This document shows, in pieces, positions 14,072-20,328 of a DNA stretch of 20,328 nt (position 1 is its first letter; each line of letters begins with the position of its first letter). Below the pieces are notes generated by a model, which made no database searches, was not told the DNA's origin, and saw only the letters and a program-made list of their open reading frames with translations. The DNA comes from JAEDES01 sp045649455 (GTDB lineage: Bacteria; Bacillota_I; Bacilli_A; RF39; UBA660): contig JAZRPV010000056.1 of the NCBI GenBank assembly GCA_045649455.1, positions 1-20,328 on the forward strand. Reading direction: 5' to 3'. Position numbers and translations under genes: made by a program.

Positions 14072-15181
14072 ATGAAGAGAATAAATTTTAATATTAAAGA
14101 TAGAAAAATGTTATATGGAATATTATGTATAGTGTTAGTATCAGTATTTACTTTAACAATTGCATATGCAGCATTAAACGCAGTATTAACAATTCAAGGT
14201 AGTGCACAAGTAACATCTGCTGATTGGGATATACATTTAGCGAACCCTAAAGTTATAAGTGGAAGTGCAACAACCAATGCACCAATAATAAAAACAAGTA
14301 GTACAATGGATTTCTCTACAACATTAAATATGCCAGGAGATTTCTATGAATTTACTGTTGATGTTGTAAATAGTGGATCAATTGATGCGATGATTGAGAA
14401 TGTTATAAAGAATCCTGAATTAACTACAGAACAAGCAAAATATTTAAAATACGAAATTACTTATCAAAATGGTGAATCAATTACAACTAAACAAACTTTA
14501 AGTCATGGGACAACTATGCCTATTAAGGTTCGAATTGAATATAGAAAAGATTTAATAGCGAGTGATTTACCAACAGGACAAGTGGTATTAGATTTATCAT
14601 TAACACTTGAATATATTCAGAGTGATGGGACAGGTACTAGTGTTCCAAATAATGGTGTAGGTGGATCTAATGTATCTGCAAATGGAGATATTAATGATAT
14701 TGGTACTATTGTAACAATAGGAGATCAACAATTCTATACAATTGGTACTGAAGGAGATAATGTAAAACTACTTTCAATGATGAATATTACTATAAGTGAT
14801 AAACCAGTTCAAAATTCTAATATTAACCCATCTGCATATTCAAGTGTTGGTGTTGAATATTCTGGAAGTACTGCAGAAGTTTATGTAAACAATTATAAAA
14901 CTTCATTAGAAAATGATTATGGTTTAAACATAATAGAAGCAAGACTTATTACTATCGATGAGTTGGTTAATGATAAAATTGGTTGTAATAAAGAAAATCG
15001 TACATGTATAAATGCTCCTGAATTTATTTATTCAACATCATATTGGGTTGGTTCTGCTTCTGATACAACTGATTTTGTTTGGTATGTGTTTTTAGATGGA
15101 CATATTGGTGGTAGTATTTATAGTAATCGTCGTAGTCAAGGTATTCGTCCTGTTATAGTTATTTCAAAATCTAATTTCTAG
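14072..15181 (+). CDS. Exported TasA/camelysin-like protein with C-type-lectin/FGE-like tail
   Basis: A 369-residue exported surface protein. A basic start (KRINFNIKDRK) and a hydrophobic segment (14-36) lead into AYAALNAVLTIQGSAQVTSA. This is the layout of SipW-type signal peptides of TasA/camelysin proteins, with a beta domain beginning at ADWDIHL (50-56). A beta-sandwich-like domain runs to about 183 (YEFTVDVVNSGSIDAMI, VRIEYRKD, VVLDLSLTLEY). A Gly/Ser/Asn linker (184-206) separates it from a C-terminal module: ARLITIDEL (290-298), SYWVGSAS (323-330), VWYVFLDGHIGG (336-347) and RSQGIRPVIVIS (354-365). That last pattern resembles the CLec/FGE-like fold at the end of many gut Bacillota surface proteins. 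Cys305 and Cys312 may form a disulfide. The likely location is the cell surface. A GGAGTG site precedes it and a terminator follows. Confidence 0.82.
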   Translation: MKRINFNIKDRKMLYGILCIVLVSVFTLTIAYAALNAVLTIQGSAQVTSADWDIHLANPKVISGSATTNAPIIKTSSTMDFSTTLNMPGDFYEFTVDVVNSGSIDAMIENVIKNPELTTEQAKYLKYEITYQNGESITTKQTLSHGTTMPIKVRIEYRKDLIASDLPTGQVVLDLSLTLEYIQSDGTGTSVPNNGVGGSNVSANGDINDIGTIVTIGDQQFYTIGTEGDNVKLLSMMNITISDKPVQNSNINPSAYSSVGVEYSGSTAEVYVNNYKTSLENDYGLNIIEARLITIDELVNDKIGCNKENRTCINAPEFIYSTSYWVGSASDTTDFVWYVFLDGHIGGSIYSNRRSQGIRPVIVISKSNF

Positions 15182-15197
15182 AAATTATGTTTATGTA

Positions 15198-15223
15198 AAA
15201 AGAAGAAATTTTCTTCTTTTTTT
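15198..15223 (+). terminator. Terminator after the exported protein gene
   Basis: An A-rich arm AAAAGAAGAA (15198-15207) pairs with TTCTTCTTTT (15211-15220), continuing into a T-run to 15223. The core of the stem is GAAGAA/TTCTTC, so it is AT-rich but long. Confidence 0.75.
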
Positions 15224-15224
15224 A

Positions 15225-15253
15225 TTGAGTTTTTTTTATTGTAATTATATAAT
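15225..15253 (+). promoter_or_regulatory. Promoter of the CDF transporter gene
   Basis: A -35 TTGAGT (15225-15230), a 17-base spacer and a perfect -10 TATAAT (15248-15253). The predicted start near 15260 precedes the GAGGGA ribosome binding site and the ATG at 15281. No metal-regulator operator is recognised. Confidence 0.7.
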
Positions 15254-15280
15254 TAATAGGCACGGAAAAAGAGGGATAAA

Positions 15281-16150
15281 ATGGATAAATTTAATAGTAT
15301 TAAGAGAGCGAGTATATTTGGTGTTATTGGGAATATCTTTTTATTAATTATTAAGTTATTAATAGGACTTGTTACTAATAGTCAAGCGATGATTGGGGAT
15401 GCATTAAATAGTGCTGGAGATATCTTTGCTTCAGTAATGACTTTTATTGGAAATAAGATTGCTAGTAAAGGATGTGACGATGATCATAATTTGGGTCATG
15501 GTAAAGCAGAATATATTTATTCAATGTTTATAAGTATTATTATGTTTATGATGACTTATGGAATTATTTCTGGATCAATTAAATCTTTCTTTCATCCAGA
15601 AAAATATATATTTTCTTGGGGATTAATTGTTGTATGTTTAATTACTATTTTAGTAAAAAGTATATTATATATTTATACTAGAATTTTATATAAAAAATAT
15701 AATAATTTATTATTAGATGCGAATAGTAAAGATCATAGAAATGATTGTTGTCTTACATCATTAAACTTAATAGCTTGTGTATTTAGTTTAAATGGAGTTT
15801 ATTTTGTAGATGGTATAGTTGGTATACTTATTGGTATTTGGATATTTATAAGTGCATTTGAAATATTTAAACAAAGTTATGATGTATTAATGGATAAATG
15901 TATTAGTGATGATACTAAGAAAAAAGTGTATGAAATTATTGCGAGACATAAAGAAATCAAAAATGTTATTCATTTTAATTCAACTCCAGTAGGGTATCAA
16001 TATCAAATATCATTTACTATCTTTGTAGATGGTAATATGAGTACTTTTGATAGTCATAAAATTGCAAATGATTTGGAAAAAGAAATTGATAAAGAAATAG
16101 ATGAAGTTTTCTTAACAGTTATTCATGTTAATCCTATAGAAATAGATTAG
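15281..16150 (+). CDS. Cation diffusion facilitator metal exporter, possibly Mn-type
   Basis: A 289-residue CDF family transporter that exports divalent metal in exchange for protons across the cytoplasmic membrane. Six transmembrane segments lie in residues 10-200 and a cytosolic domain of about 80 residues follows (from VYEII to VIHVNPIEID). The transmembrane metal site reads N-x-x-x-D in helix 2 (Asn43, Asp47 within DALNSAGD) and D-x-x-x-D in helix 5 (Asp151, Asp155 in KDHRND). When aligned to E. coli FieF (D-x-x-x-D and H-x-x-x-D), this combination is the one associated with manganese-specific CDF proteins such as MntE. Specificity is thus inferred from four residues. It has its own promoter and terminator and appears monocistronic. 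Confidence 0.93.
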   Translation: MDKFNSIKRASIFGVIGNIFLLIIKLLIGLVTNSQAMIGDALNSAGDIFASVMTFIGNKIASKGCDDDHNLGHGKAEYIYSMFISIIMFMMTYGIISGSIKSFFHPEKYIFSWGLIVVCLITILVKSILYIYTRILYKKYNNLLLDANSKDHRNDCCLTSLNLIACVFSLNGVYFVDGIVGILIGIWIFISAFEIFKQSYDVLMDKCISDDTKKKVYEIIARHKEIKNVIHFNSTPVGYQYQISFTIFVDGNMSTFDSHKIANDLEKEIDKEIDEVFLTVIHVNPIEID

Positions 16151-16169
16151 ACAACCTTGTTGTCTTTTT
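16150..16169 (+). terminator. Terminator after the CDF gene
   Basis: GACAAC (16150-16155) pairs with GTTGTC (16159-16164) around CTT, followed by five T residues. Like the copy at 11591, it starts on the final base of a TAG stop codon. Confidence 0.85.
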
Positions 16170-16185
16170 GTTTTTAAGATATAAT
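16157..16185 (+). promoter_or_regulatory. Promoter of the second UDG-like gene
   Basis: A -10 TATAAT (16180-16185) lies 17 bases after a partial -35 TTGTTG (16157-16162). The -35 falls inside the preceding terminator stem, an economical overlap seen again before glmS. Start near 16192; ATG at 16210 behind AGGAGTG. Confidence 0.55.
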
Positions 16186-16209
16186 TATTATGTTTTTAGG
16201 AGTGATATT

Positions 16210-16854
16210 ATGTTAGATGAATTAGTTTTGGAATATAATAAATTACAAAAGAAGTATGGTGATCCTTCGCTTGACTCTATTACTTTTGGTGGATGTAAAA
16301 ATAATCCGGATATTTGTTTTGTATTTATGAATCCTACTGCTAGAAATATTACTTCTAGTAAAGAATGGACTGGTATTAAATCTCCTTGGGTTGGAACTAA
16401 AAATGTATGGGGATTTTTTCAAAAAATTGGTTTTATAGATGAAGAGATGCTTTTAAAAATTAAAAGTATGAAAGGAAAAGATTGGACACCTGAATTTGCA
16501 GAGAGTGTTTATAAGATGATTGAGAAAAGAAAAATCTATGTTACTAATTTAGCTAAATGTACACAGTTAGATGCTAGATACTTAGATGATTCAGTTTATA
16601 AAAAATATTTAAAATTATTTTATAAAGAAATGGAAATTGTTAATCCAAAAGTTATTGTGTTATTTGGCAATCAAGTGTCTTCTATTGTACTTGGAGAAAA
16701 TATTTCTGTATCGCAAGTACGTAAGAAGAGTTTTATGTTAAAAAAGAAATTTAAGTGTTATCCTGTATATTATCCTGTTGGAAATGGAATATTTAATATG
16801 GATAAGGCAATTGAAGATATTTTATATATAAAAGAAATTGAAAATGTGTTATAA
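16210..16854 (+). CDS. Uracil-DNA glycosylase superfamily protein, divergent
   Basis: A 214-residue protein of the UDG-like fold. The first catalytic region is FVFMNPTARNI (37-47), followed by the phosphate-contact-like SPWVGTKNVWGFF (58-70), VTNLAKCTQLD (111-121), and NPKVIVLFGNQVSSIVL (145-161), the conserved strand and helix of the superfamily. The usual final H-P-S motif is YYPVG (187-191), so the conserved His is replaced by Tyr188. Cys29, Cys36, Cys117 and Cys183 could be cluster ligands, but their spacing is not that of family 4. The altered motif means that uracil excision cannot be assumed; it may act on another lesion or be a binding protein. The start is ATG 16210, behind AGGAGTG; an upstream TTG extension is rejected. 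Confidence 0.82.
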   Translation: MLDELVLEYNKLQKKYGDPSLDSITFGGCKNNPDICFVFMNPTARNITSSKEWTGIKSPWVGTKNVWGFFQKIGFIDEEMLLKIKSMKGKDWTPEFAESVYKMIEKRKIYVTNLAKCTQLDARYLDDSVYKKYLKLFYKEMEIVNPKVIVLFGNQVSSIVLGENISVSQVRKKSFMLKKKFKCYPVYYPVGNGIFNMDKAIEDILYIKEIENVL

Positions 16855-16855
16855 T
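16847..16855 (+). promoter_or_regulatory. Extended -10 promoter of the Clp-type ATPase gene
   Basis: TGTTATAAT overlaps the last codons and stop of the UDG-like gene. No good -35 is visible. A start near 16862 would give a 17-base leader with AAGGAGTGA before the ATG at 16879. Confidence 0.5.
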
Positions 16856-16878
16856 TTTCATAGTTAAGGAGTGAGACG

Positions 16879-17835
16879 ATGAACGAAGAGTTTGACTTAA
16901 GAAAGAAAAGAATAAGTATTTTAGAAAATTATGGAGAGAATTTTTTAGATAAAGATTATATTACAAATCCAGCGATTGGTAGAGATGAACAAATTAAAAA
17001 TATGCTTTTAATTTTATTAACACCTGATAAGAGTTGTGTATTAGTTGGTAAACCAGGTGTTGGTAAAACTGCTATAGTTGAAGGTCTTGCTTATCATATA
17101 AAAAATGGGACAGTACCTGATAAATTAAAAAATTATCAAGTTATTAGAGTTAATACATCTGCATTACTTGGAGAAGATCCTGTTACTGGTGAAGCTAAAG
17201 TACAAACTTTATTAGATGAATTAAAAGATAAGCATAATTTGATTTTATTTATAGATGAAATTCATACTTTAATGGGAACTAAGGGTGAAGCACTAGACTT
17301 TGCAAATATGTTTAAGCCTGCTCTTGATCGTGGGGATATTAAAGTTGTTGGTGCAACTACTACAGAAGAGTATGAAAGATATATCTTAAGAGATAAGGCT
17401 TTTGTTAGACGTTTCCAAAAAGTAGATGTTGCAGAACCTACTAGAGATGAAAATATTATGATTTTAATGGGAACTCTTCCTAAGATTGAAAAGAGAACTG
17501 GTGCAACTATGAAATATACTTCATATGTTAAGAGATTAATGATGGAGTTTATTACTGATATTACTAGTGAATATAAAAGAATTTATGAAATTGGATCTAG
17601 ATATCCGGATGTATCTTTAACAATAGTACAAGAAGCTTTTTCACATGCTTTATTTGATAATAGAACAGAAGTTGAAGTTAGAGATTTTAGAAAAGCAATT
17701 TCAAGTAGTAAGAATATTTATCCAGATGTAATTACTAAGTCAATGCCAGAGTTTGATAAGAAGTTTGCAGAGCAAATTGAACTTGAAAATCAAGGTATGA
17801 CTTATGAAAGACTTGACGATGATTTTGTCGAATAA
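16879..17835 (+). CDS. Single-domain Clp-type AAA+ ATPase
   Basis: A 318-residue cytosolic AAA+ ATPase that matches only the first ATPase domain of ClpA/ClpB/ClpC. It has the NPAIGRDEQI lead-in (30-39), Walker A GKPGVGKT (57-64), pore-loop region around LLGEDPVTGEA (96-106), Walker B LILFIDEIH (121-129), sensor 1 in GATTTEEY (158-165), Arg fingers at FVRRF (175-179), and a helical lid ending near 290. The Clp N-terminal repeat domain, the second AAA domain and any ClpP-binding tip are absent; full ClpB and ClpC exceed 800 residues. Start and stop are clean, with a strong ribosome binding site and a terminator, so it looks like a real short family member and not a fragment. It could be a remodelling ATPase needing a partner; none is encoded nearby. 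Confidence 0.9.
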   Translation: MNEEFDLRKKRISILENYGENFLDKDYITNPAIGRDEQIKNMLLILLTPDKSCVLVGKPGVGKTAIVEGLAYHIKNGTVPDKLKNYQVIRVNTSALLGEDPVTGEAKVQTLLDELKDKHNLILFIDEIHTLMGTKGEALDFANMFKPALDRGDIKVVGATTTEEYERYILRDKAFVRRFQKVDVAEPTRDENIMILMGTLPKIEKRTGATMKYTSYVKRLMMEFITDITSEYKRIYEIGSRYPDVSLTIVQEAFSHALFDNRTEVEVRDFRKAISSSKNIYPDVITKSMPEFDKKFAEQIELENQGMTYERLDDDFVE

Positions 17836-17838
17836 AAG

Positions 17839-17866
17839 GAATATGTTTGTCATATTCTTTTTTTTT
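17839..17866 (+). terminator. Terminator after the Clp-type ATPase gene
   Basis: GAATATG (17839-17845) pairs with CATATTC (17851-17857) around TTTGT, followed by nine T residues. The glmS promoter -35 lies inside this hairpin. Confidence 0.9.
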
Positions 17867-17875
17867 GTATATAAT
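17847..17875 (+). promoter_or_regulatory. Promoter of glmS
   Basis: A -35 TTGTCA (17847-17852) and -10 TATAAT (17870-17875) are separated by exactly 17 bases. The predicted start near 17882 puts the ribozyme cleavage site about 36 bases into the transcript. The -35 shares bases with the loop and second arm of the preceding terminator. Confidence 0.8.
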
Positions 17876-17907
17876 GGTATTAGATTGAAGATTTAAGGAA
17901 GGAGTAA

Positions 17908-18060
17908 TTTCAGTCGAGCGCCAGGACCCCAGAGGTTGACGAGGTTAGTAGTTTTCGAAATATTCGGCGGGTGCTACTACGGAAGAAGTGATTCGTAAGG
18001 TATATTTAAAAAGTAAAATCAAAATTACAACAGAAGATATGCCGCCACTATATTGTTTTT
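17908..18060 (+). ncRNA. glmS ribozyme/riboswitch
   Basis: Glucosamine-6-phosphate-dependent self-cleaving RNA in the 5' leader of glmS. The cleavage site is A17917/G17918, at the start of the invariant GCGCCAG (17918-17924). The core continues with TTGACGAGG (17936-17944), then TTTTCGAAAT and TTCGGCGGGTG, and a stem that pairs GTAG with CTAC across the core. These match the Bacillus glmS ribozyme order and spacing. The P2 loop after the cleavage site is short (GGACCCCAG). The 3' part, P3-P4, is AT-rich, and its end at about 18060 is approximate. When glucosamine-6-phosphate is abundant the RNA cleaves itself, and the downstream message with its new 5'-hydroxyl is degraded, lowering GlmS. Confidence 0.95.
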
Positions 18061-18080
18061 ATAATGGAGGAAAATACAAA

Positions 18081-19844
18081 ATGTGTGGAATTGTCGGATA
18101 TAGAGGAGAAAAGCAACCAAAGGATATTTTAGTTGATGGATTAAAATGTCTAGAATATAGAGGATATGATTCGGCAGGGATTGCTTTAAAAGAAAACGAT
18201 AAATTACAAATAATTAAGAGTGTAGGAAAGATTCTTAATTTAGAAGATAAAATAAATAAAACAAAACTTTTAGATAGTCATATGGGAATTGCTCATACTA
18301 GATGGGCAACTCATGGAGGAGTTAATGAAGATAATGCTCATCCCCATATGGTTGGAAATACTGTTTTAGTTCATAATGGTATTATTGAAAACGCAAGTGA
18401 ACTTAGAAAAATGTTAATTGATGAAGGTGTTGTATTTAATAGTGAAACTGATACAGAAGTAGCTTGTGCCTTAATTAATAAATATTATGATGGAGATGGA
18501 GTTAAAGCTATTGAAAAAGCGACTAAAGAGATTGTAGGATCTTATGCCTTTGCAATTATGTTTACTGATAGTGATAAACTTTATGCTACAAGAAAAGATT
18601 CACCACTTATTATTGGATATGGTGAAGATAAAGAATTTTTTATTGCGAGTGATATAGCTGCTATTATTAGTTATACTAATAGATATATTTTACTTGAAGA
18701 AGGTGAAATAGTTGAAATTAGTGATGATATAAAAGTAGTTAAAAAAGGGAAAAAAGTTAAAAAAGAAGTTTTAGTTACTGATTTAGAAGCTGATTCAAAA
18801 GATAAATGTGGATATGCACATTATATGTTAAAAGAAATTATGGAAGAGCCTGTTGTGTTAGAAAAAACACTTAAGCCTTACATAGATGATATTGATAGTT
18901 TACCTGATTTAACTGAATATGAAGAAGTACATGTTGTTGCATGTGGTTCTGCAATGTATGCAGGTATGATTGGTAAAACATTATTAGAAGAAAATTCTTG
19001 TATTAGAGTTACTTGTGAAATTGCCAGTGAATATCGTTATAAGAAAGTATTCTATGATAGAAAAACTTTAGTAATTTTAATTTCTCAATCAGGTGAAACA
19101 GCAGATACAATTGCTGCTATGAGAAAAGCTCATCAATATGATGTTGATACATTAGCAATTGTTAATGTTAAGACTTCTACTATTGCAAGAGAATCTGATA
19201 GACAAATATTTATTGAAGCTGGACCTGAAATTGCAGTTGCAACTACAAAAGCTTATATTTTACAAGTTGCAATTATGGCATTATTAAGTTATAGAGTGGC
19301 TTATTCTCGATATGAAACAGAAAACATTTCTGATGAAATTAAAATGCTTCCTAGACTTGTTAAAGAAGTATTAGATAGAAGAGATGACTTCTTAAAAATT
19401 GCAAAACAAATTAAAGATAATGAACATGTATTCTTTATTGGTAGAAAAGTAGATTATGCAATTTCATTAGAAGGAAGTTTAAAATTAAAAGAAGTTTCTT
19501 ATATCCATAGTGAAGCTTATCAAGCAGGGGAATTAAAACATGGAACTATTTCATTAATAGATAAAGATTTACCAGTTTTTGCAATTATTACTGATAGTGA
19601 TATTAAAGATAAAACTTTATCTAATTTAGAGGAAGTAAAATCACGTGGTGCGAAAACAATAGTTGTATCTAATGAAAAGATTGAAGGATATGATTTAGAA
19701 GTTGTTGTTCCAAAAATTTCAAGTTATTTCCAACCAATACTTGTTGTTCCTTGTTTACAACTTATTGCATATGAAGTTGCAAGACTTAGAGGTTGTGATA
19801 TAGATAAACCTAAGAATCTTGCAAAGAGCGTAACAGTAGAATAA
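18081..19844 (+). CDS. glmS: Glutamine--fructose-6-phosphate aminotransferase (isomerizing)
   Basis: Makes glucosamine-6-phosphate from fructose-6-phosphate and glutamine, the first committed step to UDP-GlcNAc and peptidoglycan. The 587-residue length fits the family (about 600). The start at 18081 puts the catalytic Cys at position 2 (MCGIVGY), as required after Met removal, with AATGGAGGA just upstream. An in-frame extension from 17988 would lie inside the ribozyme and is rejected. The N-terminal glutaminase shows HTRWATHGG, VHNGIIEN and ETDTE. Two sugar isomerase domains carry VACGSAMYAG, ISQSGETADT and SYIHSEAYQAGELKHG, and the chain ends in the conserved LAKSVTVE that closes the active site. 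Expression is controlled by the ribozyme in its leader. The gene is a single unit between its promoter and a terminator. Confidence 0.98.
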   Translation: MCGIVGYRGEKQPKDILVDGLKCLEYRGYDSAGIALKENDKLQIIKSVGKILNLEDKINKTKLLDSHMGIAHTRWATHGGVNEDNAHPHMVGNTVLVHNGIIENASELRKMLIDEGVVFNSETDTEVACALINKYYDGDGVKAIEKATKEIVGSYAFAIMFTDSDKLYATRKDSPLIIGYGEDKEFFIASDIAAIISYTNRYILLEEGEIVEISDDIKVVKKGKKVKKEVLVTDLEADSKDKCGYAHYMLKEIMEEPVVLEKTLKPYIDDIDSLPDLTEYEEVHVVACGSAMYAGMIGKTLLEENSCIRVTCEIASEYRYKKVFYDRKTLVILISQSGETADTIAAMRKAHQYDVDTLAIVNVKTSTIARESDRQIFIEAGPEIAVATTKAYILQVAIMALLSYRVAYSRYETENISDEIKMLPRLVKEVLDRRDDFLKIAKQIKDNEHVFFIGRKVDYAISLEGSLKLKEVSYIHSEAYQAGELKHGTISLIDKDLPVFAIITDSDIKDKTLSNLEEVKSRGAKTIVVSNEKIEGYDLEVVVPKISSYFQPILVVPCLQLIAYEVARLRGCDIDKPKNLAKSVTVE

Positions 19845-19849
19845 TAAAA

Positions 19850-19871
19850 GCACGATTATCGTGCTTTTTTT
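19850..19871 (+). terminator. Terminator after glmS
   Basis: GCACGA (19850-19855) pairs with TCGTGC (19859-19864) around TTA, followed by seven T residues. It is a compact six-pair hairpin just after the glmS stop. Confidence 0.9.
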
Positions 19872-19910
19872 GTGCTAAAATATAAATGCAACCGATATTT
19901 GTCAAAAAAC

Positions 19911-19949
19911 AACTATAAATTGGTAGTTCGCAACTAAGATATCTAATAT
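19911..19949 (+). promoter_or_regulatory. Promoter with candidate operator repeats before the XRE regulator
   Basis: Three copies of the half-site AACTA lie in alternating orientation: AACTA (19911-19915), TAGTT (19924-19928) and AACTA (19932-19936). The second and third form a tight palindrome, TAGTT-CGC-AACTA. A possible promoter, TTGGTA (19920-19925) with an 18-base spacer and TAATAT (19944-19949), contains these repeats between its boxes. That suits autorepression by the XRE protein encoded 26 bases downstream. Confidence 0.45.
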
Positions 19950-19974
19950 GATTTTTGTAGAAAGGAGAGAAAAT

Positions 19975-20328
19975 ATGTTAAGTGAAAATTTAAAAAAGAT
20001 TAGAAAAGATAATAATTTATCACAAGAACAATTAGCAGAAAAATTAGGAGTATCTAGACAAAGTGTATCTAAATGGGAAAATGGAGAAGCATATCCAGAG
20101 ATGGATAAAGTATTACAATTGTGTAAAATGTTTAATTTAAATATTGATGAATTATTAAATCAAGATATTAAAGAAGTTAATGAAAATAAACAAAGAAAAA
20201 TTTATGTTGATAAATACGTAGGGGATTTTTTAGATTATATTACTAAAGTAATTAATTTATTTAGTAGTATGAAATTTAGAGATATAGTTAAATGTTTAAT
20301 TGAGCAATCAATTATTGGATCTATTATA
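19975..20328 (+). CDS. XRE-family HTH transcriptional regulator (partial, 3' end outside the window)
   Basis: The first 118 codons of a DNA-binding regulator, open to the last base of the window. Residues about 4-60 form a standard helix-turn-helix: LKKIRKDNNLSQEQLAEKLG, then the recognition helix VSRQSVSKWENGEAYPEMD, and the closing LCKMFNLNIDELL. After a charged linker (NEVNENKQRK-like, near 68-78) the protein continues as a hydrophobic, probably helical region (YVGDFLDYITKVINLFSSM) that may lead to a membrane or dimerisation domain. It has an AAAGGAGAG site. Such regulators often control a neighbouring transporter or membrane protein, here beyond the window. Repeats just upstream look like its operator. 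Confidence 0.93.
   Translation, partial: MLSENLKKIRKDNNLSQEQLAEKLGVSRQSVSKWENGEAYPEMDKVLQLCKMFNLNIDELLNQDIKEVNENKQRKIYVDKYVGDFLDYITKVINLFSSMKFRDIVKCLIEQSIIGSII

Noticed and set aside
15040..15180. Diversity-generating retroelement variable region
   Set aside because: The fold pattern fits, but no template repeat or reverse transcriptase is visible in the window, so only the fold resemblance is reported.
16168..16209. Longer start for the divergent UDG-like gene
   Set aside because: It would begin in the terminator T-run and pass through the -10 box; the ATG at 16210 has AGGAGTG.
17988..18080. Upstream in-frame extension of glmS
   Set aside because: It lies in the ribozyme, and Cys must follow the initiator Met for glutaminase activity, which fixes the start at 18081.
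1..20328. TGA read as tryptophan (Mollicutes code)
   Set aside because: Trp residues in conserved motifs are TGG, and TGA terminates the glycosylase gene at 9274-9276 exactly at an ATGA overlap.

Overview
The window is very AT-rich and compact, and every gene I can support lies on the + strand. The codon code is standard: Trp is TGG, and TGA serves as a stop at 9274-9276, although nearly all other genes end in TAA or TAG. Strong AGGAGG/GGAG ribosome binding sites, U-tract hairpin terminators, a glmS ribozyme, an archaeal-type AspRS and an exported TasA/camelysin-like protein suggest an uncultured low-GC Bacillota (Bacilli/Mollicutes-related or Clostridia-like gut lineage). That placement is an inference from style and gene content, not a search result.

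Layout, left to right. 1-1764: archaeal/eukaryotic-type aspartyl-tRNA synthetase, whose first codons appear frameshifted, followed by a small protein with a possible Cys-His-Asp triad. 1781-1923: a free-standing structured RNA of about 109 nt with its own promoter and terminator, unidentified. 1960-5346: a three-gene ABC-2 exporter (one ATPase, two permeases) and an unknown 257-residue protein, closed by a terminator. 5392-6207: a DinD homologue. 6238-8697: a chain of a two-helix membrane protein, an HSL-type esterase, an HxxxDG acyltransferase and a 49-residue basic peptide. 8719-10151: Fe-S-type uracil-DNA glycosylase, Nudix hydrolase and GNAT acetyltransferase. 10193-11614: VTC-domain protein and DUF4956 membrane protein. 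11623-14041: an adenosine-deaminase-fold protein with an altered active-site Asp-Asp pair, plus two overlapping unknown genes. 14072-15181: exported TasA-like protein with a C-type-lectin/FGE-like tail. 15225-16169: CDF metal exporter with an Mn-type motif pair. 16180-17866: a second UDG-superfamily protein and a single-domain Clp-type AAA+ ATPase. 17847-19871: promoter, glmS ribozyme and glmS. 19911-20328: operator-like repeats and the start of an XRE-family regulator that runs off the window.

Functional themes are envelope and amino-sugar supply (glmS, exported protein, exporter), nucleotide and DNA maintenance (two UDG-like proteins, Nudix, DinD, the deaminase-like protein), metal and possibly polyphosphate handling (CDF, VTC/DUF4956) and an uncharacterised acyl-transfer/ester-hydrolysis module. 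Transcription units are short, and terminators often overlap stop codons or the next promoter. A recurrent extended -10 element, TGTTATAAT, precedes several units. The parts most likely to be new biology are the deaminase-like three-gene unit, the esterase/acyltransferase unit with its two tiny proteins, and the small RNA at 1815-1923. No CRISPR array, transposon, tRNA or rRNA was seen.
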